This document shows, one piece after another, positions 11,640 to 23,574 of a stretch of 64,000 bases of DNA. The notes beneath the pieces are model-generated. The model searched no databases, had not been told where the DNA came from, and saw only the letters and a list, made by a program, of their open reading frames with translations. The stretch spans positions 1,240,001 through 1,304,000 of the forward strand of contig JAPQWV010000122.1 in assembly GCA_027422505.1 (NCBI GenBank). The letters are read 5' to 3'. Origin of the DNA: Craterostigma plantagineum (lineage: Eukaryota > Streptophyta > Magnoliopsida > Lamiales > Linderniaceae). The first letter of the stretch is position 1, and the number at the start of each line of letters is the position of its first letter. A program made the position numbers and the translations under genes.

Positions 11640-11884
11640 TAATCTTTTTATTTATGCTCTGAAACTATGGCTGAAGCTGAGTGAATAAATCCACGGAAAA
11701 TCATAACAGCCGCCATTTCTGACTCTCTATCCTCAGAATCTGACTCCCTAGCTGTACAAACTTGTTTTCTTCTGATAAAATTACTCTTAGGCCCAACAAA
11801 TGATTTCACTCATCTTTCACCAATGTGTTATTACAAGAATATACAATCTGCTGCTTCAAATAGATCATCACACAGGAACAAAGT

Positions 11885-13812
11885 TCACAGCTTTTCGACG
11901 GGAAATCCAACGACGGGTTTTATTTCCAAAGCCATAGAACGAAGCTCCTCGACTTGTTCGTCGCTTAGCCTCCATCCCAAAGCACCTGCAAATTCTTTCG
12001 CCTGCTCTCCGTTCTTCGCACCTGGGATTGGGACAACGTTGTCCTGGGCAATAAGCCAATTGAGAACGACCTGCGTAGGAGTTTTTTCGTAGCTCTCGCC
12101 TATTTCCTTTATTCGGTTTATCAGAGGTTGCAGCTGAAGATCATTTCAGATCATAAGAAAAACGATGACAGAAACATGCAATATGTATGTATTGAGACTT
12201 TGAAAGAGCATCTTGCCGACCTTTCTCATAAATTCAGGCGTGTAGATCTGTCCTCGAGGGCCAGAGGGAGTGTTGGTCGGCGTATATTTCCCCGTGAGAG
12301 CGCCTACATAAGCATACAGTAACAATAATTCTTCGGAAAATGGAAGAACGATTTGATTAAAATCGTGCTAAGATCTTGAAAAGAAAATAATGAAGTACCC
12401 TGAGCTAGAGGTGAATATGCGATTAAGGTGATGCCAAGCTCATCACAAGCTGCTTTCACGCCATTATCCTCGGGGAATCGATAGATAAGGCTGTAGTTAA
12501 CTTGGTTCGAAGCTAAGGGTATACCTCTCTTTTTGAGCCGACTATGTGCGTCACGGAGACGTTTCTCTGGGGCAAAAAAAGAACTTCCGATGAATGAATA
12601 GTTGAAGCAACGGTAACACGGAGACGTTTCTCTGTGGCAAATACGTTTTTCGGGAGTTTTTCGAAGCAAAAGTACCGCTATAGTTTGACACGCCAACAGC
12701 TTTCACCAGGCCTTGCTCTACAGCATCGGCTAAACCATCGATGTATCCTGAGAAACAATTCAAAATGCTAATCAGTGGACTGGAAATTGTAGAATATCAA
12801 ACTTAGGTACCTGAATTGAACGACAAGCATTTTTTACCAACAACCTTCATTTCCCCATATTCCTGGCCTGAAAGAATCATGGAGACAACAGATTGATCAA
12901 CACTCATGCTAAGAAAAGCAAAGCTCGTTTAATTAGGAAGGCGAATCAGAGTCATGGCCCACCAATGGAGCTGATACAGTTCAACGCATGACAGTCCAAG
13001 ACGGCTCAAAGAATCCTTCAAGGCAGCCAAGACGCTCTGGCGACCAAGTCTCCAAGGCAATGCTGCAAATTTTGTGGCCACAGCTACGTCTAAACCTGGG
13101 TTCCTTTCTTTGCCTTCTTTGATGAATCTTTGCGACGAGCAATACAGTGAAGAAAATTAGCCCGAAATAATACCCGATTAAAGCAATTTCAAGTCACAAT
13201 ACAACACTGATCGGTGTTCAGTACCTCCCCAGCAGGGTTTCAGAGCTGATAGCACCGAATGACATCTGCAAGAATTGGCAACAGAGGAGACTTCAGAGAT
13301 CCCACATGGTCTATTCGTTAGGGAATTAAATCAAACAGTTGAAACGCAAACCATTTCCCCACCCTTGAACCATACACTTCAGCAGTATCAAAGAATGTGA
13401 TACCACAATCAATGCTGGTGTCGAACGCAGTTTTCGCAGCCTTAAGTTTCCTGTCTGTAAAAATCCCAGAATAATCGCAATACTCAAATAAGCTCAATTA
13501 ATCAGAATTCAAGACATTTGGACAAGTGATCAAGAGAGCGCTCATTAACACGCCGACAGTAGTGTCGAGAAAAGAAAATCGCAAGTACACAGAGTGAATA
13601 TTACCATCCCACTCGAAGTTGTTCCAATAGCTAGTATCGCCCCACGACCAAGCTCCAACCCCAAGCTTAGTCACCTTCACTTCTGAACCACCGAGCTTCA
13701 CCTTTACCTCATCATCCTTAGTCTTCGCAGCTTCAGAAGCCACTGCCCTAACCTTAACAACCTTACGGTGGCTGAATGCAGACAAGCAAGTACTGCTCAA
13801 GTACAGAGCCAT
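11885..13812 (-). CDS. Plastid aldo-keto reductase (At1g06690-like)
   Basis: NADPH-dependent oxidoreductase of the AKR fold; the Arabidopsis relative At1g06690 is a chloroplast protein of unknown substrate. Nine exons close in phase: 13812-13605, 13454-13363, 13265-13225, 13127-12963, 12867-12845, 12747-12676, 12566-12399, 12303-12221, 12133-11885, giving 366 residues. A Ser/Lys-rich transit-peptide-like N-terminus of about 45 residues precedes [20 protein letters not shown]. The AKR catalytic tetrad is visible: D92 and Y97 in [11 protein letters not shown]133 in VATKF, H168 in [18 protein letters not shown] and VIPIPGAKN-type cofactor sequence (here VVPIPGAKN) follow. Exon 5 is only 23 bases. 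The 25 bases at the acceptor of exon 7 are duplicated in the intron upstream (see findings). The exact substrate is unknown. Confidence 0.92.
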
Positions 13813-14233
13813 GTTCTTTGCTCTTGACCCAGAAATGCTTCGTTTATTTTATGCTGTGGGATATTTGTAGGTTGTAGGTGAAGAAAAAAAAAAGGACGCA
13901 AGATATGGTATGGTGCCTAGTTTGCACACGTAATCGTCTCGCTTATGAACATGAATGGGTCGATGGTAACTTTCGGGAAATTTGAGACACCACATCTCCA
14001 TTTTTGTCCACCACTCACTTTTCATGTCTGTTTGCTTTGCTTGTGTTTTACTTTTATTACTATACCTAGTCAGAGAATAAATAGAATTAGTTGATGGGCC
14101 TCGGCCCTGTTAGGCCCAAATATAGGTTCAAGGAAGACGTTGAAATTTTACGAAGATTAATTTGTAGATAACATTCAAAACTCTTCCATTGAAGATGAAC
14201 ACATCTTCAATTCATGCCCACAAAAATAGATGT
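13813..14233. other. Promoter side of the reductase, 3' side of UGT82A-like gene
   Basis: This 420-bp stretch lies upstream of the reductase ATG and downstream of the glucosyltransferase stop, both on the minus strand. It contains an A-rich leader-like sequence and no repeat I could identify. Confidence 0.5.
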
Positions 14234-15735
14234 TCACTGAACTAGTATTTGTTTGTCCAAGTCTTGAATGAGCTTCGACAGATTGGACAAAGCCCTAAAG
14301 CTCTCTTCTTTCCCAAACATTTCCTCGTTCAACTCATGCATCCTTCCACCAATTACTTCTCGGTCCTCCACAATCTTTCTAATTCCACTTCTCACCTCAT
14401 CGACTTCAAATCCCTTCAATTTCACCCCAATCTTCCACCTATTAACAGTATAACCACAGTTGATCGACTGATCCCCAGCTATAGGATAACACAGCATCGG
14501 CTTCTTACACAGTATCGCCTCAACCGTGGAATTCCATCCACAGTGCGTGAGAAAACACCCAACGCTCGAATGCACCAGCACCTCCCTCTGCGGGACCCAA
14601 TTCGCGATCTTGCCCCGACCCGCGACCCTCTCCTCGTACCCACGGGGCAACCCGTTTCGCCAGTTGGGTCCTAGAGCCCATACGAACGGTGCCCCGCATG
14701 CTTCGAGCGCCGACGCAAGCTTCTTCACCTCGGCGTCGCCGTTTGGGTCAGCCCAGCTCCCAAAAGATACGTACACCACCGAGCCCACCCTTTGGCTTTC
14801 TAACCACCGCAATACGCTGGGGTCCTCCGCCCAAAAGCTGGCGGCGCGGCTCGCCGTCGGCGGCGTTTGCGTAATCAGACAACCTATGTTAAGAATTTGT
14901 TGCTGGGTCGCCTGCACCGACTCGTCATTAACGGGTATGCCGTCGTTATCCTTTGTAATCGAACCGGTATTAAAGCTGTTCGTCAGAATGCAACTGAGGG
15001 TTTTGGTTCGCTGCAACGTTCGAAGCCAAAATCTGAACCTTGATTTTATGGACGTTGGAGAACCGATCAGCCATGGAAGATCATTTGCTGTCAGTACTAC
15101 TGTATGATCTTTGGGAGACAGTATGTAGTCGATTGGTGCGTTTGGATTTCTCGGACAACCTGCGCCAAGCAAAACCGAAGTTTCACATCAGCAATCTGTA
15201 TGACGATATGCCACAAAGAACATGGGCATATTTAAAACGTTACAATACCATCTTTAGACACAATCCCATCGCGAACCAAGCGAGGAATAGCTTCTATGAG
15301 TCGATAAGTAGAGTGCATGGCGGGCCAAAAACCAGCCACCATGGGCACGCCGCAAAGGTTAGCCACTTCAATGGCATAAGAGGCTAGCAGGTCCACCACC
15401 AAGCAAACCACGGTACTATTATTATTACCTCCTTCGTTCTCACGTTTGATAATCTGTTGAAGAGCGAATGGAAAAGCCTCTTCCATTGCCTTTTCGATGG
15501 CGAAAAAATCTCTGGGCTCATCTTCTTCGAACCCATCGGGTATGGGAACGCATCGAACGGTGCCCTTGGGATTGATCTGCGTTGAGATACGATCGTGTAT
15601 GAAGGTGGGCGTGATCAATATGGGTTGAACGTTGAAGAAGGTTGAGAAGATGGAGGCTAGTTTGAGCATAGGCGTGACGTGGCCTTGGGCTGGATATGGG
15701 ATAAAGAGGACTTTGTTCTTCTTCCCTATCGCCAT
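14234..15735 (-). CDS. UDP-glycosyltransferase, UGT82A1-like
   Basis: Family 1 glycosyltransferase that should transfer a sugar from a UDP-sugar to a small acceptor in the cytosol. Two exons, 15735-15249 and 15159-14234, join within a Gly codon around an 89-bp intron to give 470 residues. The N-terminal IPYPAQGHVTPMLKLA holds the catalytic His region. The 44-residue PSPG box starts at W350 (WVPQREVL), includes HCGWNS and ends with AGDQ; the last Gln is usual for UDP-glucose users. Overall sequence resembles the UGT82A group, whose acceptors are poorly known. A TATATATA stretch near 15824-15836 lies about 90 bp upstream of the ATG. High-G+C antisense open frames here are shadows. Confidence 0.9.
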
Positions 15736-15736
15736 A

Positions 15737-17976
15737 TATTAGATGTAATAATGGATGAGTGTGATTATACAACCGAAGAAGGGAAAATGGTTCTTGGATA
15801 TTGAAGGTACGAATCTAAGACATACATATATATAGCTGTTTTATTTCCCAATGCTTAAAGTATTCAAAGTTTGAAGGGAGGGACATTTTTAAGTTCACTT
15901 GGATCAGATATAATATTTGTTTTGTTGTCACTTTTAGGTGCATTCCCACCCCCATCGACACACTCAACTTCTACACGTTTTTTTTTTTTAAATAAATCGA
16001 CGATAGAAAGATGGATAACTCCTATTGAAAGATGGATCGTTCGGTAGCTGAGAAAAAAAAATGAGATACAGATTCCATTTATACTGAACTTAGTCGATAT
16101 TCGTTTGGATAACTTATGTCGGGAAAGACAAAAAAAAAAGGTATAGAGCAAATTTCGTGTGGAGAAAAGTATATTGCATGACATGTAGTGGTGAACTAAT
16201 AATTTACTATTGCATTGCATTCTTCAAGCTAAAGCAGCACAAGCATCACATGGAATTCTTTACAAAAAGCAAGCCAACTATGAACTAAGTGAATATAGAA
16301 AATGTTGTTAGAAGATGGGCTGTGACTATTTGACTCACTCGATTCATTTTTTCCTGGACGGTGTTCTTCTTTTAGACCGCAAGCATTAACAATTTATTTT
16401 ATAAAAATTCCACACGTCTGCAGATATATGTTATATATGATCGAATAAAATAATGTTATAATGCGTAATTAATGGCTCCCAAGCCATGGCCGTAAGCCAT
16501 ACAAATCCTTCCCAGTCACCTCGTACAGGCGGTTCATTCATTCAGCGGACTATTTTGTTTTTGAAGCTTCAATATTTTTCTTATGATTTATTTACCTAAC
16601 TTGTTTTCGAAGCTTTAGCATAAACTGCGGCGATGTAATATGGTAATTTGCACGGCATGCCAAGTTAATTGGACGTAGTTATTTTGTGATGTTCACATTC
16701 ATATGTAACACTGTACGCTATGCCTCTAAAGCATTGTCTTGACCATAGTGCTTTACGAAATATGTTAATCATGCCCTACGATACAGCAATAGATGTCTCG
16801 TAATTAAATAACTCCACTCCATATTAGTGAACTTCATTTTATGTTTTTCGTACTACGTGTGCATTGAAATACACGAGTGATGTCTTGGAAGAGTAAAAGA
16901 AAAATATGTTCTATAATTTCCATATGATTTATAGTGGGATGAGATGTTATCTAGAGTTCAAAAATATTTCCGACATTTTGAGAATGAGTAAATTTGATGA
17001 AGGCTGAAATAAATTGAACAGCGGATGATCATGATCAGTGACCACTGACAACCTACAAAATATATATGTTTTCACCAATTTTCACATTAGCGAAAGTCTA
17101 CATTTTCAATGTCATCTATTATGTTAGGGCGTGATGGCCGAGTATAACTTCCCTTTGTCGGTTAAATTATTAACAATCTAATCCTTGTCTTTATAATTTA
17201 ATTAAATTACTTTTTAATAGTTGTACTCATACCCTTATTCCTTTTATATATTTTAAAATTATGTTTCATCTACTAAGCATTAAAAATTAAACTCAAAATT
17301 AAAAATAACATTAAATAAATTAAATTTTAAGCAAACAGTGCATAAAAGTATCAGTCCTATTTATGCTTCAAAACAAATAATAACTATTAGTAAAAACGTT
17401 GAGTAACGTCATTCAATTAATTTTAGTATGTCAAGTATAATTACCATTTAATCCTTTTATATGAATTATATCCTCATAAATTGTTTTTGTGTGATATACA
17501 TCCCAAGAAAATTATAATTTCATATGGTAAACATTTTAAATTAAAAATATAAACCAATATTATATATTTATGTATTATCATTCAATAATGAAAGAAAACA
17601 AAAACTACGATTGCATTAGCAACCTCACATAGTGTCATCATCATAAGAATTTGACTTGGGTTACATTAAAGAACAGTCAAAACAACATTAAATAGTTTGA
17701 TTCAGCAGAATATTTCACCAAGTCAAATAAAATGACGACACTATCCCAACACCTTTCCCTACTTCGCAACACTCATTCTCGCAATTCAACTCCAATTTAA
17801 GTAACGTAGTCTGAAAAAAATGTTGCCATGGTGTGCCTAACCATACTCTAATTTCAAGAGTTTACAGCGTAAAACATACTATATATTCTTCTACTCATAT
17901 CTATATATGGCAATCACATTACATTACAACCCGAGCCTTACAACAGTGCCTTTCGATCTTCTTCATCAACACCACG
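15737..17976. other. Long AT-rich divergent intergenic region
   Basis: About 2.2 kb between the UGT82A-like start (-) and the ZIP start (+). It contains homopolymer runs and AT-rich sequence but no clear gene, RNA gene or complete mobile element. A TATA-like ACTATATATTC sits near 17880, about 90 bp upstream of the ZIP ATG. Confidence 0.5.
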
Positions 17977-19180
17977 ATGAGACGTGTAATCACATTGCTG
18001 ACATCAATTTTTATTGTTGTTGTTCTTCTTCTCCTCCCATCAAATGTCTATGGGGAATGCACTTGCAATCGAGACGAAGAAGACGACGAACACAGCAAGA
18101 AGAGCTCAGCGCTGAGATACAAATTAGCTGCAATAGCTTCGATCTTAGGCTCGGGCGCTTTGGGCGTTTCCGTCCCCGTCCTCGGGAAATCAATCCCGTC
18201 CCTAAGCCCCGAAACGAACCTCTTCTTAGTAATCAAAGCGTTTGCGGGGGGAGTGATTTTGGCGACGGGTTTCATACACATTTTGCCCGACGCCTTTGAA
18301 AACCTGACTTCCCCATGCATAGGTGATAGCCCGTGGGCCGATTTCCCCTTCACGGGATTCGTCGCCATGTTGGGCGCCATCGGGACTTTGATGGTCGATG
18401 CCTACACAACTTCTTATTACAGAAAGCGCTCGGCGGCGGCGGCAGTTAAGGCACGAGTGGCGGACGGCGACGAACGAGGCGTAAATTTGCCTTCTTTCGG
18501 GCATTCGCACGGCCATGGCAGCGAAACTGAAGTGCTTCGTCACCGTGTGATCTCTCAGGTAATATGTTTTTTATATATTCAGAATATAAGCTTAAAGTTA
18601 GATGACGGATTGACATGTATGATATTCATGCAAGAAAAGGTGTTGGAGTTGGGAATCATAGTCCACTCTGTAATAATTGGGGTTAGCTTAGGCGCTTCGG
18701 AGAGTGCGAAGACGAAAAAGCCCCTCATCGTGGCTTTGTCCTTCCATCAATTCTTCGAAGGCATAGGCCTCGGAGGATGCATAACGCAGGTAGGCATTTT
18801 CGATAACCAGCGTTGATCGTTCTTCGATGCATATAACAGAAGCAACTTAATTATTGGTTGATTTTTCTTGGCAGGCGAGATTTAAGTGGCGAGCGGTGTT
18901 CGTAATGGGGCTATTCTTTTCACTTACGACTCCATTGGGGATAGCGGTCGGGATTGGGATAAGCAAGATATACAGCGAGACGAGCCCAACTGCTCTGATC
19001 GTCGAAGGGGTTTTAAACTCGGCGTCGTCTGGGATTTTGATTTATATGGCGCTCGTCGACCTTTTGTCCGCCGATTTTATGAGTCCTAAGTTGCAAGAGA
19101 ATGGAAAGCTTCGTTTGGGAGCTAACGTTTCCCTTCTCCTTGGCGCTGGTTGCATGTCTCTATTGGCCAAATGGGCTTAA
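17977..19180 (+). CDS. ZIP family divalent metal transporter
   Basis: Membrane transporter expected to import Zn, Fe or related divalent metals into the cytosol. Three exons, 17977-18558, 18640-18789 and 18875-19180, give 345 residues. A hydrophobic signal peptide ([16 protein letters not shown]) precedes [13 protein letters not shown]. Eight membrane spans are expected. The variable loop after span 3 has the metal-binding GHSHGHG near residue 175. Span 4 [13 protein letters not shown] and span 5 [14 protein letters not shown] carry the conserved His and Glu of the transport site. The C-terminus is [13 protein letters not shown] chose 17977 because the earlier in-frame ATG would put a leader before the signal peptide. 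The first intron (81 bp) has no in-frame stop. Metal specificity cannot be read from sequence. Confidence 0.93.
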
Positions 19181-19589
19181 CTTACTTGAATGGGTTCTTA
19201 TTACGTTAATAAGACTGTGCGGATGATGATCGATGATGTTCGAAACAGGGTAACACAAGAAGTTGCACTTTCCAATTGCCTCATTGAATTATGTATGTAT
19301 CATTAATTATTTATCCTCCTAAACCGATGTTTCCTACCCCATGATTTTATCAATATTCATATACTTTTAATTAATTTTAGAGGTGTAAACGAGAGCAAGA
19401 CTTGGTTCATTTTGTGAGCTCGAGCTCAAGAATTATATTTATTGCTCGTGCAGGAACTCAAGCTCGGCGAGTTATTTATTTAAGTAAAAATATCCACAAG
19501 CCACCTTAAAGCTTGCGAAAGGATCCTGAGATCACTTTGTTGAGCTAGCTCGACATTCTCGGGCTTCGAGTTGAGCTTTAATCAAATCC

Positions 19590-20060
19590 CATCTCCCCAA
19601 AATGAATTAAAGTGGTTACATTTAAACATGTTTTTTCCCCTTCTTTTTCTTCTATTTTTTATTTTATTTTTTACATTTTTTATTTATTATTTTTATTTAT
19701 TATTTTATGTTTATATGTTTTAATCAATTCTCTCTTTACTTTTATTTTTATATCATATACTTTATTTATTTTAATATTTATTTATATTCTCTTTATTTTT
19801 TACTTTTATATGATGCACTTTTCTTTTCATATATACGTTTATTTTCTCTTTTTTTTAATATTTTTTTTTTAAATTTTCAACTTTTTCATTTTTAATATTT
19901 CATCCGTTCCTAAAACAAGTCGTTCTGTTTTTTATTAAGGGTATAGTATGGATTTTTAAAATGTGTGCAATTTACATTAAACGACTTGTATTTAGGAACG
20001 AATATAGTATTTTTTTCTATTTTATTTTATTTATTAATACCTCTCTTTTTTTTTTCTTGG
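19590..20060. repeat. T-rich low complexity enclosing a Stowaway-like MITE
   Basis: 19620-19890 is T/A-only low complexity. At about 19898-20010, CCGTTCCTAAAACAAGTCGTT is matched in inverted form by AACGACTTGTATTTAGGAACG, giving a roughly 110-bp element with terminal inverted repeats like the Stowaway/mariner MITEs of plants. Open frames in the T-rich part are artefacts of composition. Confidence 0.65.
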
Positions 20061-20834
20061 AGGAAGATTTTTTTTTCCTTTGTGAATGTTAATTTTATTA
20101 TTTATCAAGCTTGGCTATTCAGTTGTCATTTGTTTTTCATCCAAATTGACGGCAACACAAATGAAAGGACCAAATTGGTTCAAATCGACATCGTAAGGGA
20201 CTACATTGATACATTGATAATAAACATCGAGAATCATTTTGGATTACTCTCCTCCAAGAAATATTATCATTATTTCAGCCCAAAATAATCCATTTTCAGG
20301 TGTAGCCAAGAGTAGGTAAGACTACCGATTGGGCAGGAAATTCGTGTGTGCTACTTGCACGTGAAAACTTATCTACATGTCGAGATTTCCTGTAGTTTAT
20401 TGTTAGGTGTAGTTTATTGTTAGGTACGTACATAAGTTAATATATAGGGTCCTACTATTTACACCCCTTTTTTACACCCCCTAACACTTGAATTTTGTTG
20501 CCTACTTAAATGAATTCAACAATAATGATATTTTCATTATTTTATGTAGAAATCAACAACACTAAAAGCATAAGTTATTCAAAGCATTAATTGCACAAGT
20601 TATTCAACAACATTAATTAACTTATTTTATCCAATGATATAACAATACAATATTTACTTTACCTATTATTGTATATTTTATTAATAGCCACCCATTTACA
20701 TTAACTTTAAAATTTTAAAAATTTATCAATAATAAATAATTAATTTAAATAAAAATATACATGTAACATAAATATTTATGCAAAATCAAACAAGCGCATT
20801 AAAATAACAATAATAAATATTCTTGTTAATTAAT

Positions 20835-22061
20835 TCAATATAACATAATCAGGAGCACAACTAGAACACAATATTTTTTCGTAATTATTAATACGACTAA
20901 CATAAGGGGTAATCCATGCTGCTGTGCTGCACATTTTTCTCTGAAATAAACCCATTGTGGGATGATACTTGGCATAGGGTAGCCTTCTGATAATGAAACT
21001 TTGACGTAGTGATTATCATTAACATGACCGATTGCAATAGAAACATGAAGATACCATGGTGGCGGAGCAGACCGAAGCGGTAAGTATGTCAGACTACCTT
21101 TGTTGCTTATAACATGCAATATCACATTATACTTCGAAGCAATCAAGACACCCATATTAGGCATTAGTCATCCAATGCTCATACGGTGCATGACTACCTG
21201 ACTCGAAGAAATTAGCGAATTATAGACATTGAGCCACCCTTCAGCACCAAACATGTCGATATATTGTAATTTATACATCTCCAACTCTTCAATCAAGTTA
21301 CGTCGAATGATAATCCATTCATCCTCTTGAAGACCAAGACATATAGCTATTGCTCGAAAACCACAGTTTCCATCAGATTTTACATCTTGCACTTCTCTGA
21401 TATAAGGTTGAAGTATAGTTGGAAATTGATGTATATATGGATGGAAAGAATGTTGTGGATCCGAAGAGTGACTGTACTTGGTTTTTTTTAGAAATTGTGC
21501 ATCATCTCGGTTACTGATTTTTGATATAGGTGAACAACTACGTCGAAGATGTTCTCGAACTGGCGCTGAACTTTTAGCTTTATGGGAGGGACGCCCACGG
21601 GTAATATGAATTTCTGGTTCACGAAGCAATGTTGTAGATGGTGCAATTATCTCTCTTAACTTCCTCAAAATACTGAGTTTTCCCGTTTTTGACTGCTTTT
21701 CAAATTGCTCATTAATCTTCTACTAATATATCTTCATTTTTAGAAAGTCGTCTTGAATATGGATGACCTTCAAAATCCACTGCAGGTTCATGATTGTGTA
21801 TTCCACATATAATGGTCAGCTTCCAGCAATTACTTGGCGTTGATGTTCCCTTTAGTTCAAACGGACGACCAACCTTTTTGTGCCGGTATTTCTTGTAGAG
21901 ATTTTTTTACTTTTGTAGATACCACCACGGTCGTATTGAAATACAATTTTCGAACACTTTCCACCGGAGTATGTCCTTGATCTTTTAGTGACAATTACGT
22001 ATCCAAGACTTGTTCTCATATTTTGCACCCAATAAATTAAATCTTCTCGAGAATCGAACAC
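20835..22061 (-). pseudogene. Remnant of a MULE-encoded protein: FAR1-like domain and OTU protease
   Basis: The 22061-21852 segment reads SREDLIYWVQNMRTSLGYVI...STRNTGTKRL, the pattern of MULE/FAR1-related N-terminal DNA-binding regions. The 21668-21168 segment has LREIIAPSTTLLREPEI and GRPSHK, usual just after a MULE transposase, then VKSDGNCGFRAIA, the OTU catalytic Cys box, and EEWIIIR-like EDEWIIIRRNLIEEL. After a stop and frame change, 21164-20835 continues with MPNMGVLIASKYNVI and NDNHYVKVSL, the OTU catalytic His box. The frame break and missing transposase make it a pseudogene, although both OTU active-site motifs look intact. OTU domains cleave ubiquitin or ubiquitin-like tags; activity here is not implied. 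Confidence 0.75.
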
Positions 22062-22079
22062 CTAAAAAATTATTGTTTA

Positions 22080-22446
22080 GAAACTAAACTAGCAGATATA
22101 TATTATAATAATAACAATAGTAATAAAAAGATATATATAATAACTGATGAAAAATATACCTTTTCAGTGAAAAATTTGCAAGTCACGTCATCATTTGTAT
22201 CATCACTTTCTCTATGTTCATCATCTTCGATTATTTCGTAAATGTCATTAACCTAAATATGCATAAGAAATATGTGAGAAAATAAGTAATAAAATAAATA
22301 AGAATATATTTAACGAGATAAAAAATACAGTAAATTCAAGTGCTAAGTTATCAATTACCGGTATCATGTTAGCGTTGAATAGGCTTTTTGTCTATTGGAA
22401 AAAGGAGAGAACTCAAATCCACGCCCGAACACGTCTCGCGTCACCT
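22080..22446. other. Right subterminal part of the MULE, AT-rich
   Basis: AT-rich sequence between the FAR1-like remnant and the right end. Short acidic frames near 22200 on the minus strand may be the remains of the N-terminal coding exon, but nothing can be assigned. Confidence 0.35.
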
Positions 22447-22790
22447 TCTACCTTGAAAGAAATACAGTTTAATGATTGTAACTATGTTATATATGCAACG
22501 TCGATCAAAGTATCACTGGAAATATGTGAAAGTAAATATCCATCTAATTATTGTATATGCCATGTACGTGAGTTTCATCATTCATGGAAATAATAATCTC
22601 TTTGGTTTCCTTATATAGATATTTGGGACTTTTTAATGGTAATTATATAATATTTTAAAATTGGTAAGTATTTAATAGTTTAAAATAGTTAATTTTTAAT
22701 TGGTAAGTATGTAATAATCTACTTCATATTAATTAGGGGGGTGTAAATAGAATTAAGGGGGGTGCCAATAGAATTACCCAAATATATATA

Positions 22791-22995
22791 CAGTGGCCGA
22801 GCTAGGGTTTCAAATCAGTGGGGTCCATGTTAATTGGACCCCATACCAGTAATTTTAAAAATTTTCAGTGGGGGTCCCAATAGTATAATTTTTTTCAATT
22901 TTAGTCCTATAATTATTTTTCTCTAACTAAATTATTAATAAATTTTTTTTTCCAGTGGGGTCCAGGACCCCACTGGCCCAACGCTGGCTCCGCCA

Positions 22996-22998
<3 letters not shown>
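22791..22998. repeat. Small foldback element next to the MULE
   Basis: The left end CAGTGGCCGAGCTAGGG pairs with the complement of the right end TGGCTCCGCCAGTG, and internal AGTGGGGTCC recurs inverted as GGACCCCACT. It is about 208 bp with a T-rich centre. A decayed relative lies at 5090-5220. It starts only 11 bp after the MULE right end and is followed by an (AT)n run at about 23001-23036. Confidence 0.65.
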
Positions 22999-23039
<41 letters not shown>

Positions 23040-23044
23040 TAAGG

Positions 23045-23470
23045 GGCTTTTTCAATTCAGGTCCTATTCAAGTTTAAAAATTGTTCAGGCCCTGTCAGAA
23101 AAAGCAATTAGTTTTAAGGACCCTTTCTGCATACCACTTCATCGGTCTGCGGTACCACTTTTTTGTTCTTCAGTACCACTTCTTTGTTATGTTGTACCAC
23201 TTAATTGTTCTGCAGTACCACTTAATTGTTCTGTAGTACCACTTCATTTTTACCGCAGAAAAATGAAGTGGTACTGCAACAAAACGAAGTGGTACTGAAG
23301 AACAATTATGTGGTACTGCAGAACAATTAAGTAGTACTGCAAAACAAAGAAGTGGTACCGCAGACCGATGAAGTGGTATGCAGAAATCAGGTCCTTAAAA
23401 CTAATTGCTTTTTCTGACAGGGTCTGAACTCGATTTTAAAACTTTAATAGGGCCTGTATCACAATTAACT
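23045..23470. repeat. Foldback hairpin of 21-bp monomers, copy B (best preserved)
   Basis: The arms meet near 23254. The outer part TCAGAAAAAGCAATTAGTTT is present as an exact inverted copy near 23397-23416. Inside each arm lie about five degenerate 21-bp units based on CAGTACCACTTAATTGTTCTG or its complement. Matching units across the arms also share private variants (ATCGGTCTGCGGTACCACTT against the complement of AAGTGGTACCGCAGACCGAT). It has no coding potential. Transcription through it would give a hairpin with arms of roughly 190 nt. Confidence 0.88.
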
Positions 23471-23574
23471 CATAAATTAAACTAAGCATGCAGCCCAAGA
23501 ATGATGTCTGTAAGGTATCAATCAAAGCCTGTCACTAGTACCGTGGCAAATACTACGACCCCTTGAAAAGTGTG

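Larger units (their letters stand above)
20447..22779 (-). mobile_element. Mutator-like element with FAR1-like and OTU segments, transposase core missing
   Basis: Termini GGGTCCTACTATTTACACCC (left) and, complemented, GGGTAATTCTATTGGCACCC (right) form imperfect inverted repeats. The flanks TAATATATA and AAATATATA agree at 8 of 9 positions, a plausible 9-bp Mutator duplication though in simple sequence. On the minus strand the interior encodes a FAR1/MULE DNA-binding-like part (22061-21852), then an OTU-like cysteine protease part (21668-20835). The DDE transposase and SWIM regions expected between them are absent. I infer an internally deleted MULE. Confidence 0.8.

Noticed and set aside
14526..15107. 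193-codon frame antisense to the UGT82A-like gene
   Set aside because: Antisense shadow; the UGT motifs and splice logic on the minus strand explain the sequence.
19612..19895. Phe/Tyr/Ile-rich hydrophobic frames
   Set aside because: Translation of T/A low-complexity DNA, not a membrane protein gene.
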